Shown here: piece by piece, positions 1 through 8,627 of the stretch
Layout: each line of letters starts with the position of its first letter
How positions within the stretch are numbered: the stretch's first letter is position 1
Source of the DNA: an uncultured Roseburia sp.
Lineage (GTDB): Bacteria > Bacillota > Clostridia > Lachnospirales > Lachnospiraceae
NCBI GenBank assembly: GCA_947246475.1
Contig: CAMXSH010000015.1
Span: 1-45,275 of the forward strand
Direction of reading: 5' to 3'
DNA: 45,275 nucleotides
Position numbers and translations under genes: made by a program
Notes under the pieces: model-generated
Seen by the model: the letters and a program-made list of their open reading frames with translations, nothing else
Database searches by the model: none
Told to the model about the DNA's origin: nothing

Positions 1-467
1 TCAGCAGCTTTAACAGATTTCTTTTCCGGCTCTTTGGAAACGTTTTTATTTTCCTGATCCACAGCCTCTATTACAGAAGGCTTCTCCGCTGGTTCTTTTT
101 TTACTGCGGTTTCTTTGAACTCTTTTTCTTTTTCACTCAGCATATTGTACATAAACACAACTTCCTCATGATTATGGTTTATCTTTTCCAATAACTGAGC
201 GGAAAACTCATCAAATTCCATGATCTTTTCATTGCTCTTCCGATTCAGCTGATCTGTGGTCTCAGCAATAACATTTTCCCTCTCTTCGCTAAGTATAGCC
301 TCTATTTGCTCACGAACCATCGTCTCTTCTTTTTCTGTCCATATGTCTCTGGATTGATACTCAGCTGTTTCAGGGCTATCCGATTTTTTTTCCTTCTTCC
401 CTACAAAGAAACTGATAGAGATACTCAAAAAACCCAAAATCAGTAGTATGATCTCTGCTGCATTCAT
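1..467 (-). CDS. DUF6115 / SwrB-like membrane-anchored protein, partial
   Basis: The 3' end of this gene lies beyond the window edge. The visible 155 codons begin at an ATG preceded by GGGGAGG. Residues about 5-22 form one hydrophobic N-terminal anchor. A long charged, Glu/Lys-rich region follows, which is probably coiled coil. Around residues 96-114 is the block INHNHEEVVFMYNMLSEKE, which resembles the DUF6115 signature of clostridial proteins found after sigD. In B. subtilis this position, at the end of the fla/che operon, is held by swrB, which promotes flagellar export activation and swarming. The position and the single N-terminal anchor fit a SwrB-type role, but function is inferred from context and one motif. 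The gene probably continues with a low-complexity tail and perhaps a C-terminal helix-turn-helix, which cannot be seen here. Confidence 0.75.
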   Translation of the reverse strand, partial: MNAAEIILLILGFLSISISFFVGKKEKKSDSPETAEYQSRDIWTEKEETMVREQIEAILSEERENVIAETTDQLNRKSNEKIMEFDEFSAQLLEKINHNHEEVVFMYNMLSEKEKEFKETAVKKEPAEKPSVIEAVDQENKNVSKEPEKKSVKAA

Positions 468-513
468 CTTTTTCCTCCCCCCAAAGCTTATCGCAACGAT
501 AAACTCTGGCTTA

Positions 514-819
514 TCATATCATAATATCAAAACTGCTGTCAGATTTTGGTGCCATCGGCGCCTCTTCTGACTGCTTTTTTTTCTTTTTGTTGCGCCCGCC
601 GCTGTATTTATTCTTACCAGAACCATCAAAACGGTATTCTTCTTTCTCACTCTTATTCGCCTCTGTGGTCCTCTGGCTCTGCTGTTCTACATTTTTTTCA
701 AAACTTGCAGCGGCAGTTTCACCCATATGCTGAAACTGATGCTGTTCCCTTCCTATGATTCCAGACGCCTCCGATGACCTGGGAGCTATCGTGGAAGCAT
801 CAATAGAACTGATGGACAT
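514..819 (-). CDS. Small lysine-rich hypothetical protein in the fla/che cluster
   Basis: I do not recognise this 101-residue protein. It has no signal peptide or membrane segment. It is hydrophilic and Ser/Glu/Lys-rich, with a basic run (RNKKKKK) near residue 80 and a short hydrophobic end (FDIMI). I place the start at the ATG at 819 because GTGGTGA lies 5 nt upstream. An in-frame GTG at 831 is a possible alternative that would add 4 residues. It sits between fapA and the DUF6115 gene, 31-46 bp from each, so it is very probably co-transcribed with the motility genes. It has a low-complexity, disordered look. Flagellar or cell-surface function is inferred from position only. Confidence 0.6.
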   Translation of the reverse strand: MSISSIDASTIAPRSSEASGIIGREQHQFQHMGETAAASFEKNVEQQSQRTTEANKSEKEEYRFDGSGKNKYSGGRNKKKKKQSEEAPMAPKSDSSFDIMI

Positions 820-861
820 ATTGATCACCACACCTTTCCTGTCTTCCTGCTGGCTGACAAG

Positions 862-2460
862 CTAAATTCCAATCGACTTGATATCTGCGCCCTCTCTTAC
901 AAACTTACACCTGGATACCCTGTCACTCATAATCTTGGATACATCTTTGATCACAATATGTACTCCGGAGTTTACCACCCCTTCTACCCGGATACTGACA
1001 TTCGTATTCGCCTTCAGGCTTTTCCGGAGAGTATCACACTGCGCCTTCATACTCTCAATCTTCCTCTGGATCTTAGGTTTCGAAGCAGATGCTGTCTTCA
1101 AATACTCCTTCTGTTTTGGTGAAAGACCTTTTCCTGTCTTTACACACTTTTTAATGGAATGAAGAACCCCATCCATCTTCTTCAAAGCTTCACTTGCTTC
1201 CTTAGTCTTTTCCTCAGTTTCGTTTAACAGTTTCACAAGTTCAATATCAGGCATTACTTCTACAATTGTAGAAGTACCCATGGAGGATCCCAGCTGTGTC
1301 GCTGCGATATTGGCATAAGAGCGAATGTGACCCCCATTGATCAATCCCTTCTTTCCAAGGATTGAAATCTCTCCTTGACACTCTACATCACTGTGGAGAA
1401 CTGCATCACACATTAATGTACCCTTACATTTGATCTGACTGTTTTCGATAAACTTTGCGGTTACATTTCCCTCTGCTGTCAGGGTCCCTTTAGACATGCC
1501 CTGCATTCCCCGCTTAAGAACGATGTTTCCGCCGGCTACAAGATCAGCGCCCTCAACAACACCATTTACAATAATATCACCATCTGCCTTTATAGCATAA
1601 CCAGTATTTACATTTCCAACAACATTTACCGTTCCTTTATACTCGATATCCCCGGTAGATGCATCTACATTTGCAGGCACATCATATATATTGGATACCA
1701 TGACAAGGTCGTCGACCAGGGTCACATGTCCTGCAACCTGGGAATACAGCTCACAACCATCCTCTGTCATCGTAATATTCCTGCCATGACGAAGCCGTTT
1801 CACTTTCACTTTATTGGGAGCGAGGGACTTTCCTGTGACACTGATGCCTGGCTTTCCAAAATCCGCCGGTGTAAGGGTCGCAAGCTTTTCTCCAACCTGT
1901 ACTGGCTTGATATTTCCCAGATGATGAAAGTCTACACTTCCATCCTCATTCAACTTCGGTTTCGCTGTGGCATTTATATCAAAATGATATTCCACCAAAG
2001 CGTCATGCCCCTGCACCGGTGGCGTGGACACCGCCACAACATAATCCTGGCAATATTTCGGGGCTTTTATAAACTCATCCACCACATCCTCCCGGATACC
2101 ATGGACTATTCCTTCGAGTTTTAAGTCGCTGAGTATATCTTCCCTGGTCAGTTTTTTCCCGCTTGTAGAGGGCGGATAAAACCTGGCAGCTGCCTCTTCT
2201 CCCTCATTACGGATATCAACGATACACCGCTCGTTTTCTGGCAGGATCTCCTGATCCAGCAAAGGGAATTCTTTCTGGAAATCACCCCGCTTCAGATACT
2301 GGTTCAGTGCCACCGAATCATAGTCGGGCAGATTGATCCGATCCAGATATTTCATAACCTCATCAATTTGAAACATCTCGCCATCCTGTGTAGCTGGAAA
2401 CACCTTTAGAAATGTTCGATTTGTCTTATGCACAATCTGGAAGTATGCATTTTCCCCCAT
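862..2460 (-). CDS. FapA family protein (DUF342)
   Basis: This 532-residue protein matches the FapA/DUF342 architecture. It has an N-terminal alpha/beta part (about residues 1-230), then a repetitive, glycine- and valine-rich right-handed beta-helix region (about residues 250-400, with repeats such as GDIIVNGVVEGADL), and a charged coiled-coil segment near residues 410-480. FapA was named in Vibrio, where it affects polar cell-pole and flagellar regulation. DUF342 proteins are common next to sigD in clostridial motility operons, with an unknown biochemical role. The start ATG at 2460 has GGGGAGG 5 nt upstream. It lies 75 bp after sigD with no visible terminator, so it is likely the same transcript. 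Confidence 0.85.
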   Translation of the reverse strand: MGENAYFQIVHKTNRTFLKVFPATQDGEMFQIDEVMKYLDRINLPDYDSVALNQYLKRGDFQKEFPLLDQEILPENERCIVDIRNEGEEAAARFYPPSTSGKKLTREDILSDLKLEGIVHGIREDVVDEFIKAPKYCQDYVVAVSTPPVQGHDALVEYHFDINATAKPKLNEDGSVDFHHLGNIKPVQVGEKLATLTPADFGKPGISVTGKSLAPNKVKVKRLRHGRNITMTEDGCELYSQVAGHVTLVDDLVMVSNIYDVPANVDASTGDIEYKGTVNVVGNVNTGYAIKADGDIIVNGVVEGADLVAGGNIVLKRGMQGMSKGTLTAEGNVTAKFIENSQIKCKGTLMCDAVLHSDVECQGEISILGKKGLINGGHIRSYANIAATQLGSSMGTSTIVEVMPDIELVKLLNETEEKTKEASEALKKMDGVLHSIKKCVKTGKGLSPKQKEYLKTASASKPKIQRKIESMKAQCDTLRKSLKANTNVSIRVEGVVNSGVHIVIKDVSKIMSDRVSRCKFVREGADIKSIGI

Positions 2461-2535
2461 AAATATCCTCCCCTTTCAGTCTTTCCCCGGTGTTTTATCC
2501 GTTCTTCCTGATAATTCCAACAGATTGTTTTTATA

Positions 2536-3312
2536 TCAGAAAAGATTTAACAGCTCTACCGAATCCCCCATCTGCACCTTGATCTTCTGCAGTGCTTTCG
2601 TATGAAGCTGGGAAACCCTGGATTCCGAAACTTCCAGGATCCTGCTGATCTCTTTTAATGTCATATCTTCATAATAGTAGAGCGTGATCACACTGGATTC
2701 TTTCTCCGTAAGCGTCTTTAATGCTTCTACCAGCATCTGCTTAAGCTCCTGTTTTTCCAGCGCCTGTTCTGGCTGTTCAAAACGGCTGGTTCCCCCCGCA
2801 GAATCCATTCGGGCATCCCCGCCCTGTTCCAAAAAATCATCCAGGGACACAAGATTGGTAAATTGCGCTTCATTTTTCCAGCTGTCATATTCTTCGAGAC
2901 TGATCTCCAGCTCTTCAGCAATCTCCGAATCTGTCGCAGGTCTTCCCAGCTCTCCCTCCAGTCTGGCACTAGCTGCCTCCATCTGTTTCTGCTTTTGGCG
3001 CAGCGTCCGGGGAATCCAGTCCATCTTCCGAATCTGGTCAAGAATAGATCCCCGAATCCGAAGGCTGGCATAGGTTTCAAATTTTACATTTTTAGCAAGA
3101 TCAAACTTATCTATGGCATCAATAAGTCCAAATATACCATATCCCACTAAATCATCATATTCCACCGTATACCCCAGATACATACCCATTCGCCCGGCAA
3201 CCAGGTTTACCAGATTCGCATACTCGACAATCAGCTGTTCTCTGAGTTCCGGACTCTTAGTCTTTATATAATTGTCCCATATCTTTTTCTTTTCGGATTC
3301 ATTCATCGCCAT
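2536..3312 (-). CDS. sigD: RNA polymerase sigma factor SigD/FliA (sigma-28 family)
   Basis: 258 residues, the usual length for SigD/FliA/WhiG sigma factors. Region 2 is clear (DLVGYGIFGLIDAIDKFDL, about residues 54-72, followed by FETYASLRIRGSILDQIRK). Region 3 contains the family motif RKMDWIPRTLRQKQKQ. Region 4 ends with a helix-turn-helix (ISRILEVSESRVSQLHTKAL). In Firmicutes SigD drives late flagellar genes such as flagellin, hook-associated proteins and chemoreceptors once hook-basal body assembly is complete, and it is held off by FlgM. Its place near the 3' end of the fla/che cluster is the same as in B. subtilis, where distance from the promoter limits SigD level. Start ATG is preceded by GAGGGAG. 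No flgM is present in the window. Confidence 0.95.
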   Translation of the reverse strand: MAMNESEKKKIWDNYIKTKSPELREQLIVEYANLVNLVAGRMGMYLGYTVEYDDLVGYGIFGLIDAIDKFDLAKNVKFETYASLRIRGSILDQIRKMDWIPRTLRQKQKQMEAASARLEGELGRPATDSEIAEELEISLEEYDSWKNEAQFTNLVSLDDFLEQGGDARMDSAGGTSRFEQPEQALEKQELKQMLVEALKTLTEKESSVITLYYYEDMTLKEISRILEVSESRVSQLHTKALQKIKVQMGDSVELLNLF

Positions 3313-3351
3313 AAGCGCTCCCTCACTATCTTACGATACTAGATCGTCAGA

Positions 3352-3675
3352 TCAGACATCATCTTCTTCCTGTTCTGCTTCGTCGCCTTCTTTTTCCCGA
3401 CGTTTCCTTTCCTCCTCCGCCTGAAGTTCTGCCAGTCTCCTTGCTTCTTCCTCCTGACGGATCCGTTCATTCTCTGCCCGGACCATGGCCTCATGTTCTG
3501 CCACCACTTTACCTACTACCTGCGCCGCAATCTGACCTATGATATAAAATAGAACAAGAACAATGATCAATACGATAAGACTATAAGTAACATCCCATCC
3601 CTGTACAATACTCATAATGCAGCACACCAGTCCTGCCAGCAGCATAGTAAATGCCGGAATAAATCGATATTTCAT
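3352..3675 (-). CDS. Small membrane protein with charged coiled-coil tail
   Basis: Not assigned to a named family. I choose the ATG at 3675 (107 residues) because GGGGG lies 6 nt upstream. A longer reading from 3729 would overlap cheD. Two hydrophobic helices (about residues 6-24 and 29-50) are followed by an Arg/Glu-rich amphipathic coiled coil (about residues 58-95) and an acidic end (EQEEDDV). The layout suggests a small inner-membrane anchor with a cytoplasmic helical tail. It lies between cheD and sigD with short gaps, a slot that is empty in B. subtilis. A motility-related role is inferred from this position alone. Confidence 0.65.
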   Translation of the reverse strand: MKYRFIPAFTMLLAGLVCCIMSIVQGWDVTYSLIVLIIVLVLFYIIGQIAAQVVGKVVAEHEAMVRAENERIRQEEEARRLAELQAEEERKRREKEGDEAEQEEDDV

Positions 3676-3709
3676 TATTTTCCCCCATTCTGCCTGACAA
3701 TCATTCCTG

Positions 3710-4195
3710 TCAAATGATACTGTCGCCAATTCCCACTGCTTTCACACTCAATCCACCAGTTACTGTATCGAACTCAATGGTTCTGCCATAATTGCTCCCA
3801 ACATCTTCGGCCAGGATCGGTATTTGAAGTTCACCGAGAACTTCATGCACAGCATCCACATTCTGTTGCCCGATATTTAGAAACTTATTGCTGGACTGAT
3901 AGGAAAACATCTTCGCTCCGCCTGCCATTTTGGCAATAATTCCAGATTTTTTAGCTCCTACCCGCAGAAGTTCTTCATACATATCTGGAATACAGGTATC
4001 TACAAATTTCATGCGGTTTGTATTTTTAGTAATCTGACTACTGTCCGGCATCATAACATGTGCAAGCCCACAAATCTTTGTGGTTTTATCATACAACACA
4101 ACCCCCAGACAGGAACCGAGCCCAAGGGTTGATATCTTCTGTGGAGAACGGCAGAGTTTAAAATCCGCCATCCCCACACGTATTATGTCACTCAT
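3710..4195 (-). CDS. cheD: Chemoreceptor glutamine deamidase CheD
   Basis: 161 residues, normal CheD length. The catalytic Cys is in LGSCLGVVLYD (about residues 27-37) and the His in GLAHVMMPDS (about residues 44-53), as in the family's Cys-His-Thr arrangement. CheD deamidates specific glutamines of methyl-accepting chemotaxis proteins and, in B. subtilis, binds CheC in a feedback loop. The ATG overlaps the cheW stop (ATGA), which indicates translational coupling. No cheC lies next to it, unlike in B. subtilis; the CheC-like domain of FliY is the only CheY-P phosphatase visible in this window. Confidence 0.95.
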   Translation of the reverse strand: MSDIIRVGMADFKLCRSPQKISTLGLGSCLGVVLYDKTTKICGLAHVMMPDSSQITKNTNRMKFVDTCIPDMYEELLRVGAKKSGIIAKMAGGAKMFSYQSSNKFLNIGQQNVDAVHEVLGELQIPILAEDVGSNYGRTIEFDTVTGGLSVKAVGIGDSII

Positions 4196-4656
4196 ACTGT
4201 CTTTGATTCTCCCACAACATTTTCTATATTAAGAAGAGAAATGAGATTTTCACCGTTTTTACCAATACCGGCAAGATAGGCAGCATTTTTCTCATCCAGT
4301 TTAAAGGAAGGTGTCTCTATTGTTTCCGGATTCAGGTTTACAACCTCTCTTACCTCATCCACGATCACTCCCACCAGGGACTGATCTTCTAATTTCAGTA
4401 TAATGATACGGGTGGAACCTTCATAAGAGTCATTCTCCAGGTCAAACCTTCTTCGGAGGCTCATGACTGGAACCACCTCACCTCTCAGATTGATCACGCC
4501 GACATAGTAAGGCTGAGACTTTGGAACCCTTGTAATTCGCTGCATTCTGACAATATTATCTACATATCCAATATTGATTCCGTACTGTTCATCACCAATC
4601 CGGATCACTATGTACTGAATTTCCTCTACTGCATTTTCATTCATCATTCCGTCCAT
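4192..4656 (-). CDS. cheW: Chemotaxis coupling protein CheW
   Basis: 154 residues forming one CheW domain. Typical blocks are YGINIGYVDNIVRMQRITRVP near the N-terminus, then YVGVINLRGEVVPVMSLRRR (about residues 46-65) and GVIVDEVREVVNL. CheW joins chemoreceptors to the CheA kinase in polar arrays. The ATG at 4656 is preceded by AGGAGG with 8 nt spacing, which supports this first Met over the Mets at codons 4 and 5. It lies 12 bp after cheA and overlaps cheD by 4 bp. Confidence 0.96.
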   Translation of the reverse strand: MDGMMNENAVEEIQYIVIRIGDEQYGINIGYVDNIVRMQRITRVPKSQPYYVGVINLRGEVVPVMSLRRRFDLENDSYEGSTRIIILKLEDQSLVGVIVDEVREVVNLNPETIETPSFKLDEKNAAYLAGIGKNGENLISLLNIENVVGESKTV

Positions 4657-4668
4657 TTGCTCGCCCTC

Positions 4669-6756
4669 CTAAATCAGTGTGTTTGTATCAAGGATCAATG
4701 CCACTTCACCGTCTCCAAGAATCGTCGCCCCACTGAAGAGTTTGGCATTGGTGATATGATGTCCCATGGACTTGATAACAGTCTCCTGCTGTCCAAGAAG
4801 ATTATCCACAACCAATCCCAGTCTCTGGTCGCCCTTCTTTACAACTACGGCAACTCCTGATTCAATGTCTGCTTCCTTATCATAATCCTCCATTTCGAGA
4901 ATTTCATTCATACGGATGATCGGGATCACGCTGCCTCTCAGATAGATCACTTCCTTGGACTGAACCAGTTTGATATCATCCTGGGAAATATCTTCAATCG
5001 TATCGATGTTCCCAAGAGGGATCGCATATTTTTCCTTTCCTACTTCTACCATCAATGCCTGTATGATGGCAAGGGTCAATGGAAGCTGGATCATGAACGT
5101 ACTTCCCTGTCCTTTGACCGTCCTGGCCTCAATGCTTCCGCCCAGAGACTCGATCTTGGTCTTTACCACATCAAGTCCCACACCTCTGCCTGATACGTCC
5201 GAAATCTTGTCTGCAGTTGAAAAACTCGGCTGGAACAACAGGTCAATATAATCCTTATCCGTCATCGCCTCTGCCTGCTGTAAGGTGATCGTTCCCTTTT
5301 CCAGAGCCTTTCTTCTAACTTTTTCCGTGTCAATTCCGCCACCATCATCTCTGACCTCGATGGTTACATTATTCCCATCCTGGTAAGCGTCCAGGAAAAT
5401 AGACCCTACTTCCGGTTTCCCAAGACGGACACGTTCCTCATTACTCTCCAGTCCATGGTCTGCTGAATTCCGAAGAAGGTGCATCAACGGATCTCCAAGT
5501 TCATCGATCACGGTACGGTCAAGCTCTGTATCCTCACCAGTCATATAAAGTTCCATTTTTTTGTTGAGTTTCCGGTTCAAGTCACGGATCATACGCGGAA
5601 AACGGTTCACTACGCTCTCGATCGGAACCATCCTCACCTTCATAACGGATTCATGAAGGTTCGTAGTGACACGCTCCAGATATTCAATATTTTCATGGAA
5701 GATCTGCCCGGATCCTACCTCTGCTCCATTGTCTCCGGATGTCACGGACACAAGAGCATTCTTAGCAATGATCAGCTCACTCACCAGATTCATCAGTACA
5801 TCCAGCTTGTCAATGTCAACACGCACAGAACGGCTCGCCACTTTTCCCTTTGCTGCCGCCTGGGGCGGCTGTTTCTTTGCAGGTTCTTTGACTTCTGGTT
5901 TTTCTTCTTTCTTTTCTTCTTTTTCCGGCTGTGTATTTTGTACAACCGTTGTATATTTGAAATCATCGATACAGACTTCAGCGATCTCAGACACATTCAT
6001 AATAAGCTGTCTGATGGTTTCCTTACTTTCCTTTGTAGCAAGGATCCAGCTGAAATCAAGCTCAAATTCCTCATCCTCAATCTTTTCCGTATCCGGTATA
6101 GACTTAATCAGCTCTCCCTTATCTTCCACTGTCTTAAAGACAAGGAAAGCTCTTGCCGCTTTCAGAATACAGGACTCCTGGAGATACACCGTGATGCCAA
6201 AAACATTCTGTCCGTCTTCTTTCGCATTTTCCATAGCATGGATCTCGTACTCCGAAACCGGAATCTGTTCATATTTATTCTTTGCCGGACTATTCTCCGC
6301 AGGTTTTGCCTCATTTGCGGGACTCACTTCTACCTTTTTCGTCTCTTCCGGCGCACTGCCGTCAGCCCCTGTTTCCTCAGCAATCACTTCGTTCAGATCG
6401 TTGATGATATCCTCATTGTCTTCTGTTCCCTCACTCCCGGTACTGGAAATAACATCCAGATAGGATTCCAGTGCATCCAATCCACGAAACAGAATATCAA
6501 CCAGCTTTTCGTTAGCCTTCATATTGCCGTTCCGGATCTCCGAAAATACGTTTTCAAGATCATGGGTAAGACGCTGCATCCTTGTATATCCCATTGTTCC
6601 AGACATTCCCTTTAAAGTATGGGCAGCCCGGAAAATCTCATTGATGGTATCATCGTTTTCTGGATCCTTCTCCAGCTCCAGAATATGCTCATTCAATGAC
6701 TGCAGATGCTCTTTTGTTTCATCAATAAACAACTCTAAATATTGACTGGTATCCAT
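4669..6756 (-). CDS. cheA: Chemotaxis histidine kinase CheA
   Basis: About 695 residues with the full CheA layout. P1 phosphotransfer domain with the phospho-accepting His in FRAAHTLKGMSG (His about 46). A CheY/CheB-binding P2 region around 175-290. An Ala/Lys-rich linker, then the P3 dimerisation helices beginning at VRVDIDKLDVLMNLV. P4 ATPase with N box LLRNSADHGLE, G1 box RDDGGGID and G2 box GRGVGLDVVKTKI. A C-terminal CheW-like P5 domain. I start at the ATG at 6756, because GGAGG lies 5 nt upstream; the ATG at 6768 is itself part of that ribosome site. The start lies 1 nt after the cheB stop, so the genes are translationally coupled. Confidence 0.96.
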   Translation of the reverse strand: MDTSQYLELFIDETKEHLQSLNEHILELEKDPENDDTINEIFRAAHTLKGMSGTMGYTRMQRLTHDLENVFSEIRNGNMKANEKLVDILFRGLDALESYLDVISSTGSEGTEDNEDIINDLNEVIAEETGADGSAPEETKKVEVSPANEAKPAENSPAKNKYEQIPVSEYEIHAMENAKEDGQNVFGITVYLQESCILKAARAFLVFKTVEDKGELIKSIPDTEKIEDEEFELDFSWILATKESKETIRQLIMNVSEIAEVCIDDFKYTTVVQNTQPEKEEKKEEKPEVKEPAKKQPPQAAAKGKVASRSVRVDIDKLDVLMNLVSELIIAKNALVSVTSGDNGAEVGSGQIFHENIEYLERVTTNLHESVMKVRMVPIESVVNRFPRMIRDLNRKLNKKMELYMTGEDTELDRTVIDELGDPLMHLLRNSADHGLESNEERVRLGKPEVGSIFLDAYQDGNNVTIEVRDDGGGIDTEKVRRKALEKGTITLQQAEAMTDKDYIDLLFQPSFSTADKISDVSGRGVGLDVVKTKIESLGGSIEARTVKGQGSTFMIQLPLTLAIIQALMVEVGKEKYAIPLGNIDTIEDISQDDIKLVQSKEVIYLRGSVIPIIRMNEILEMEDYDKEADIESGVAVVVKKGDQRLGLVVDNLLGQQETVIKSMGHHITNAKLFSGATILGDGEVALILDTNTLI

Positions 6757-6757
6757 T

Positions 6758-7837
6758 TTATCCTCCATTCTGCTGCATAGCAGCGATCAGCAAATCAGCA
6801 ACCTTCTGTAAATCAGCCACTTCATCTACAACACCTGCTCTTACTGCTGCGCGGGGCATGCCATATACCACACAGGATTCCTCGCTCTGCCCCACCGTGT
6901 AAACCTTTTTCCTTTGTTTTAACTGAATAAGTCCCTTCGTCCCGTCGCTTCCCATACCGGTCAGTATCCCACAAAAAATTCTCTGATAACTGGAATCCAG
7001 AAGAGATTCCAGAAAAATGTCTGCACAGGGGCGAAGTCCGCCTCTTGGCTCCTCTTTCCTGACAGCCAGAATATGTTCATTCAAATTCTTTGGTTCTGCC
7101 CGCAGCTGGTATCCACCCTTTGCCACATATACAACACCATTCTGTAACTTTTCACCGTCTGCAGCTTCTTTTACCTGGCACTGGCTCATCTCATTGAGAC
7201 GTTCTGCCAGGGAATTGGTAAAGCCCTCCGGCATATGCTGCACCACCACGATCGGACAGCCGATATTCTTAGGAAATCTGGGAACTACTGACTGAAGCGC
7301 TTTCGGTCCTCCAGTAGAAGAAGCAATAAAAATAATCGTTCCTCTGCCGCCGGATGTCTCCTGCCACCTCTGGGACCTTGGCGTCAGCCTGGATACATGC
7401 GGTTCCTGCTGTCTTCGGATAACTGGTTCCTGATATACCACCGGCTTAAGTCCAAAAGCACATTTGACTTTCTGCAGCAACTGGTCTTTAAACTCAGGTG
7501 AAGTAACTCCATCCGGCTTTTTTACAAAATCATATGCTCCCAGCTCCAGCGCCTGCATGGTTTCCTTGGTACTCTGGCTGGCAATCGAACTGACCACCAA
7601 AACTGGTATCGTAATACGTTTTTCATTGATATATGTCAAAAAACCGATACCATCCATTTTAGGCATATTGATATCCAGAAGAATACAGTCATACCGCTTT
7701 CCGCTGTCTAAATATCTTACCGCAGTTGAACCATTATCCGCTGTATCCGCAACAGTCATTCCAGGTTCTGATGTTATTATATCAGACATGACCCTTCTCA
7801 TAAGTGCAGAGTCATCAATTATCAGGATTTTTTTCAT
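6758..7837 (-). CDS. cheB: Chemotaxis response regulator protein-glutamate methylesterase CheB
   Basis: 359 residues. The N-terminal receiver domain has acidic residues Asp8/Asp9 and the phospho-acceptor Asp55 in LLDINMPKMDG. The C-terminal methylesterase domain has the catalytic Ser in IASSTGGPKAL (about Ser174), His in VVQHMPEGFT (about His201), and Asp in GILTGMGSDGTKG. CheB removes methyl groups from chemoreceptors and can also deamidate them. The cheR methyltransferase partner is not in this window. The gene lies between a PilZ gene and cheA, with 1-nt gaps on both sides and an AGGAAAG-like ribosome site. Confidence 0.96.
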   Translation of the reverse strand: MKKILIIDDSALMRRVMSDIITSEPGMTVADTADNGSTAVRYLDSGKRYDCILLDINMPKMDGIGFLTYINEKRITIPVLVVSSIASQSTKETMQALELGAYDFVKKPDGVTSPEFKDQLLQKVKCAFGLKPVVYQEPVIRRQQEPHVSRLTPRSQRWQETSGGRGTIIFIASSTGGPKALQSVVPRFPKNIGCPIVVVQHMPEGFTNSLAERLNEMSQCQVKEAADGEKLQNGVVYVAKGGYQLRAEPKNLNEHILAVRKEEPRGGLRPCADIFLESLLDSSYQRIFCGILTGMGSDGTKGLIQLKQRKKVYTVGQSEESCVVYGMPRAAVRAGVVDEVADLQKVADLLIAAMQQNGG

Positions 7838-7838
7838 G

Positions 7839-8594
7839 TTATTCTTTCCTCAATCTTCTTTTCTGCTCTTCAAAGACATATTTTACCACTGATTCACGCT
7901 GCTCTCTCCCTATATTTTCATACTCACAACGAAGTTCCGAACGATACGCCCCATTATTTATATTCACCGTCGCCACAACTTTGGCCAGACAACAAAACCT
8001 ATAAATCCCTGCTGATGCAGTCTCGAGAGGAATATCCACCTCGATAAAAGCTCCTGGCTCTACTTTGTCCTTACATTGAATGCGCACACCGCCTCCACTG
8101 ATATCCGTCATCAGAGCTTTGTTCCAGCGGCCAGCAAGCTCACACATCTTTTTCTCATACAGCTTCTTTTCAAAATCTTCGATCTCCTCCGCCTCCACCA
8201 GATCATAGAGGACTTTCTCATCCTGAGAGATCTCACGGTAGCGAATCTCCATCATACATTCAAGCCGGAAAAACTTTCGCCTCTGATACTTTTTGGGCAG
8301 GGACAGAAACTCCACCAGAAGCACATGCATTTTCCCCTCCCTAAATCTCTTTTTCACTTTGGCACGGCATCGGAATAACCCGAAAGAAGTAAAAAAACAC
8401 AGATCGTATTCATCATCTAATTCAAGGGGCACAACCTTTCCCTCATAAATGGGCATGGAAACTTTGGCTTCCCGAAAGCCATCATAATCCAGAAGCTTGC
8501 TTCCATATGTGCGATCTGACAATTTTCTCCTATAAGCACTTTTCACATGGGTGAGTTCAATTTTATCACCAATATTGATTATCGCCTTCTGCAT
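7839..8594 (-). CDS. YcgR-like PilZ-domain c-di-GMP receptor (flagellar brake family)
   Basis: 251 residues. The N-terminal half (about residues 1-95) fits the YcgR/YpfA N domain. The C-terminal PilZ domain carries both c-di-GMP-binding elements: RKFFR (R106-R110, RxxxR) and DISGGG (D164, S166, G169, DxSxxG). Proteins of this type bind c-di-GMP and slow or stop the flagellar motor through the stator (MotA) or the switch; B. subtilis YpfA/DgrA is an example. Its place inside the fla/che cluster, between flhG and cheB, supports a motor-related role. In B. subtilis the homologue is encoded elsewhere, while several Clostridia keep a pilZ gene here. Confidence 0.85.
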   Translation of the reverse strand: MQKAIINIGDKIELTHVKSAYRRKLSDRTYGSKLLDYDGFREAKVSMPIYEGKVVPLELDDEYDLCFFTSFGLFRCRAKVKKRFREGKMHVLLVEFLSLPKKYQRRKFFRLECMMEIRYREISQDEKVLYDLVEAEEIEDFEKKLYEKKMCELAGRWNKALMTDISGGGVRIQCKDKVEPGAFIEVDIPLETASAGIYRFCCLAKVVATVNINNGAYRSELRCEYENIGREQRESVVKYVFEEQKRRLRKE

Positions 8595-8627
8595 AAATTA
8601 TCTCCATCCTAAATAGACTTCTTATCG

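Noticed and set aside
488..502. Small hairpin TTATCG/CGATAA ahead of the DUF6115 gene
   Set aside because: The 6-bp stem has a 3-nt loop and no T-run; too weak to call a terminator or regulator.
5479..6615. Long plus-strand open frames (378 and 265 codons) opposite cheA
   Set aside because: They are antisense to a clear CheA and lack a ribosome site. Their composition (Phe/Leu/His/Ser/Cys-rich) is that expected for the reverse strand of an acidic, Lys-rich coding region.
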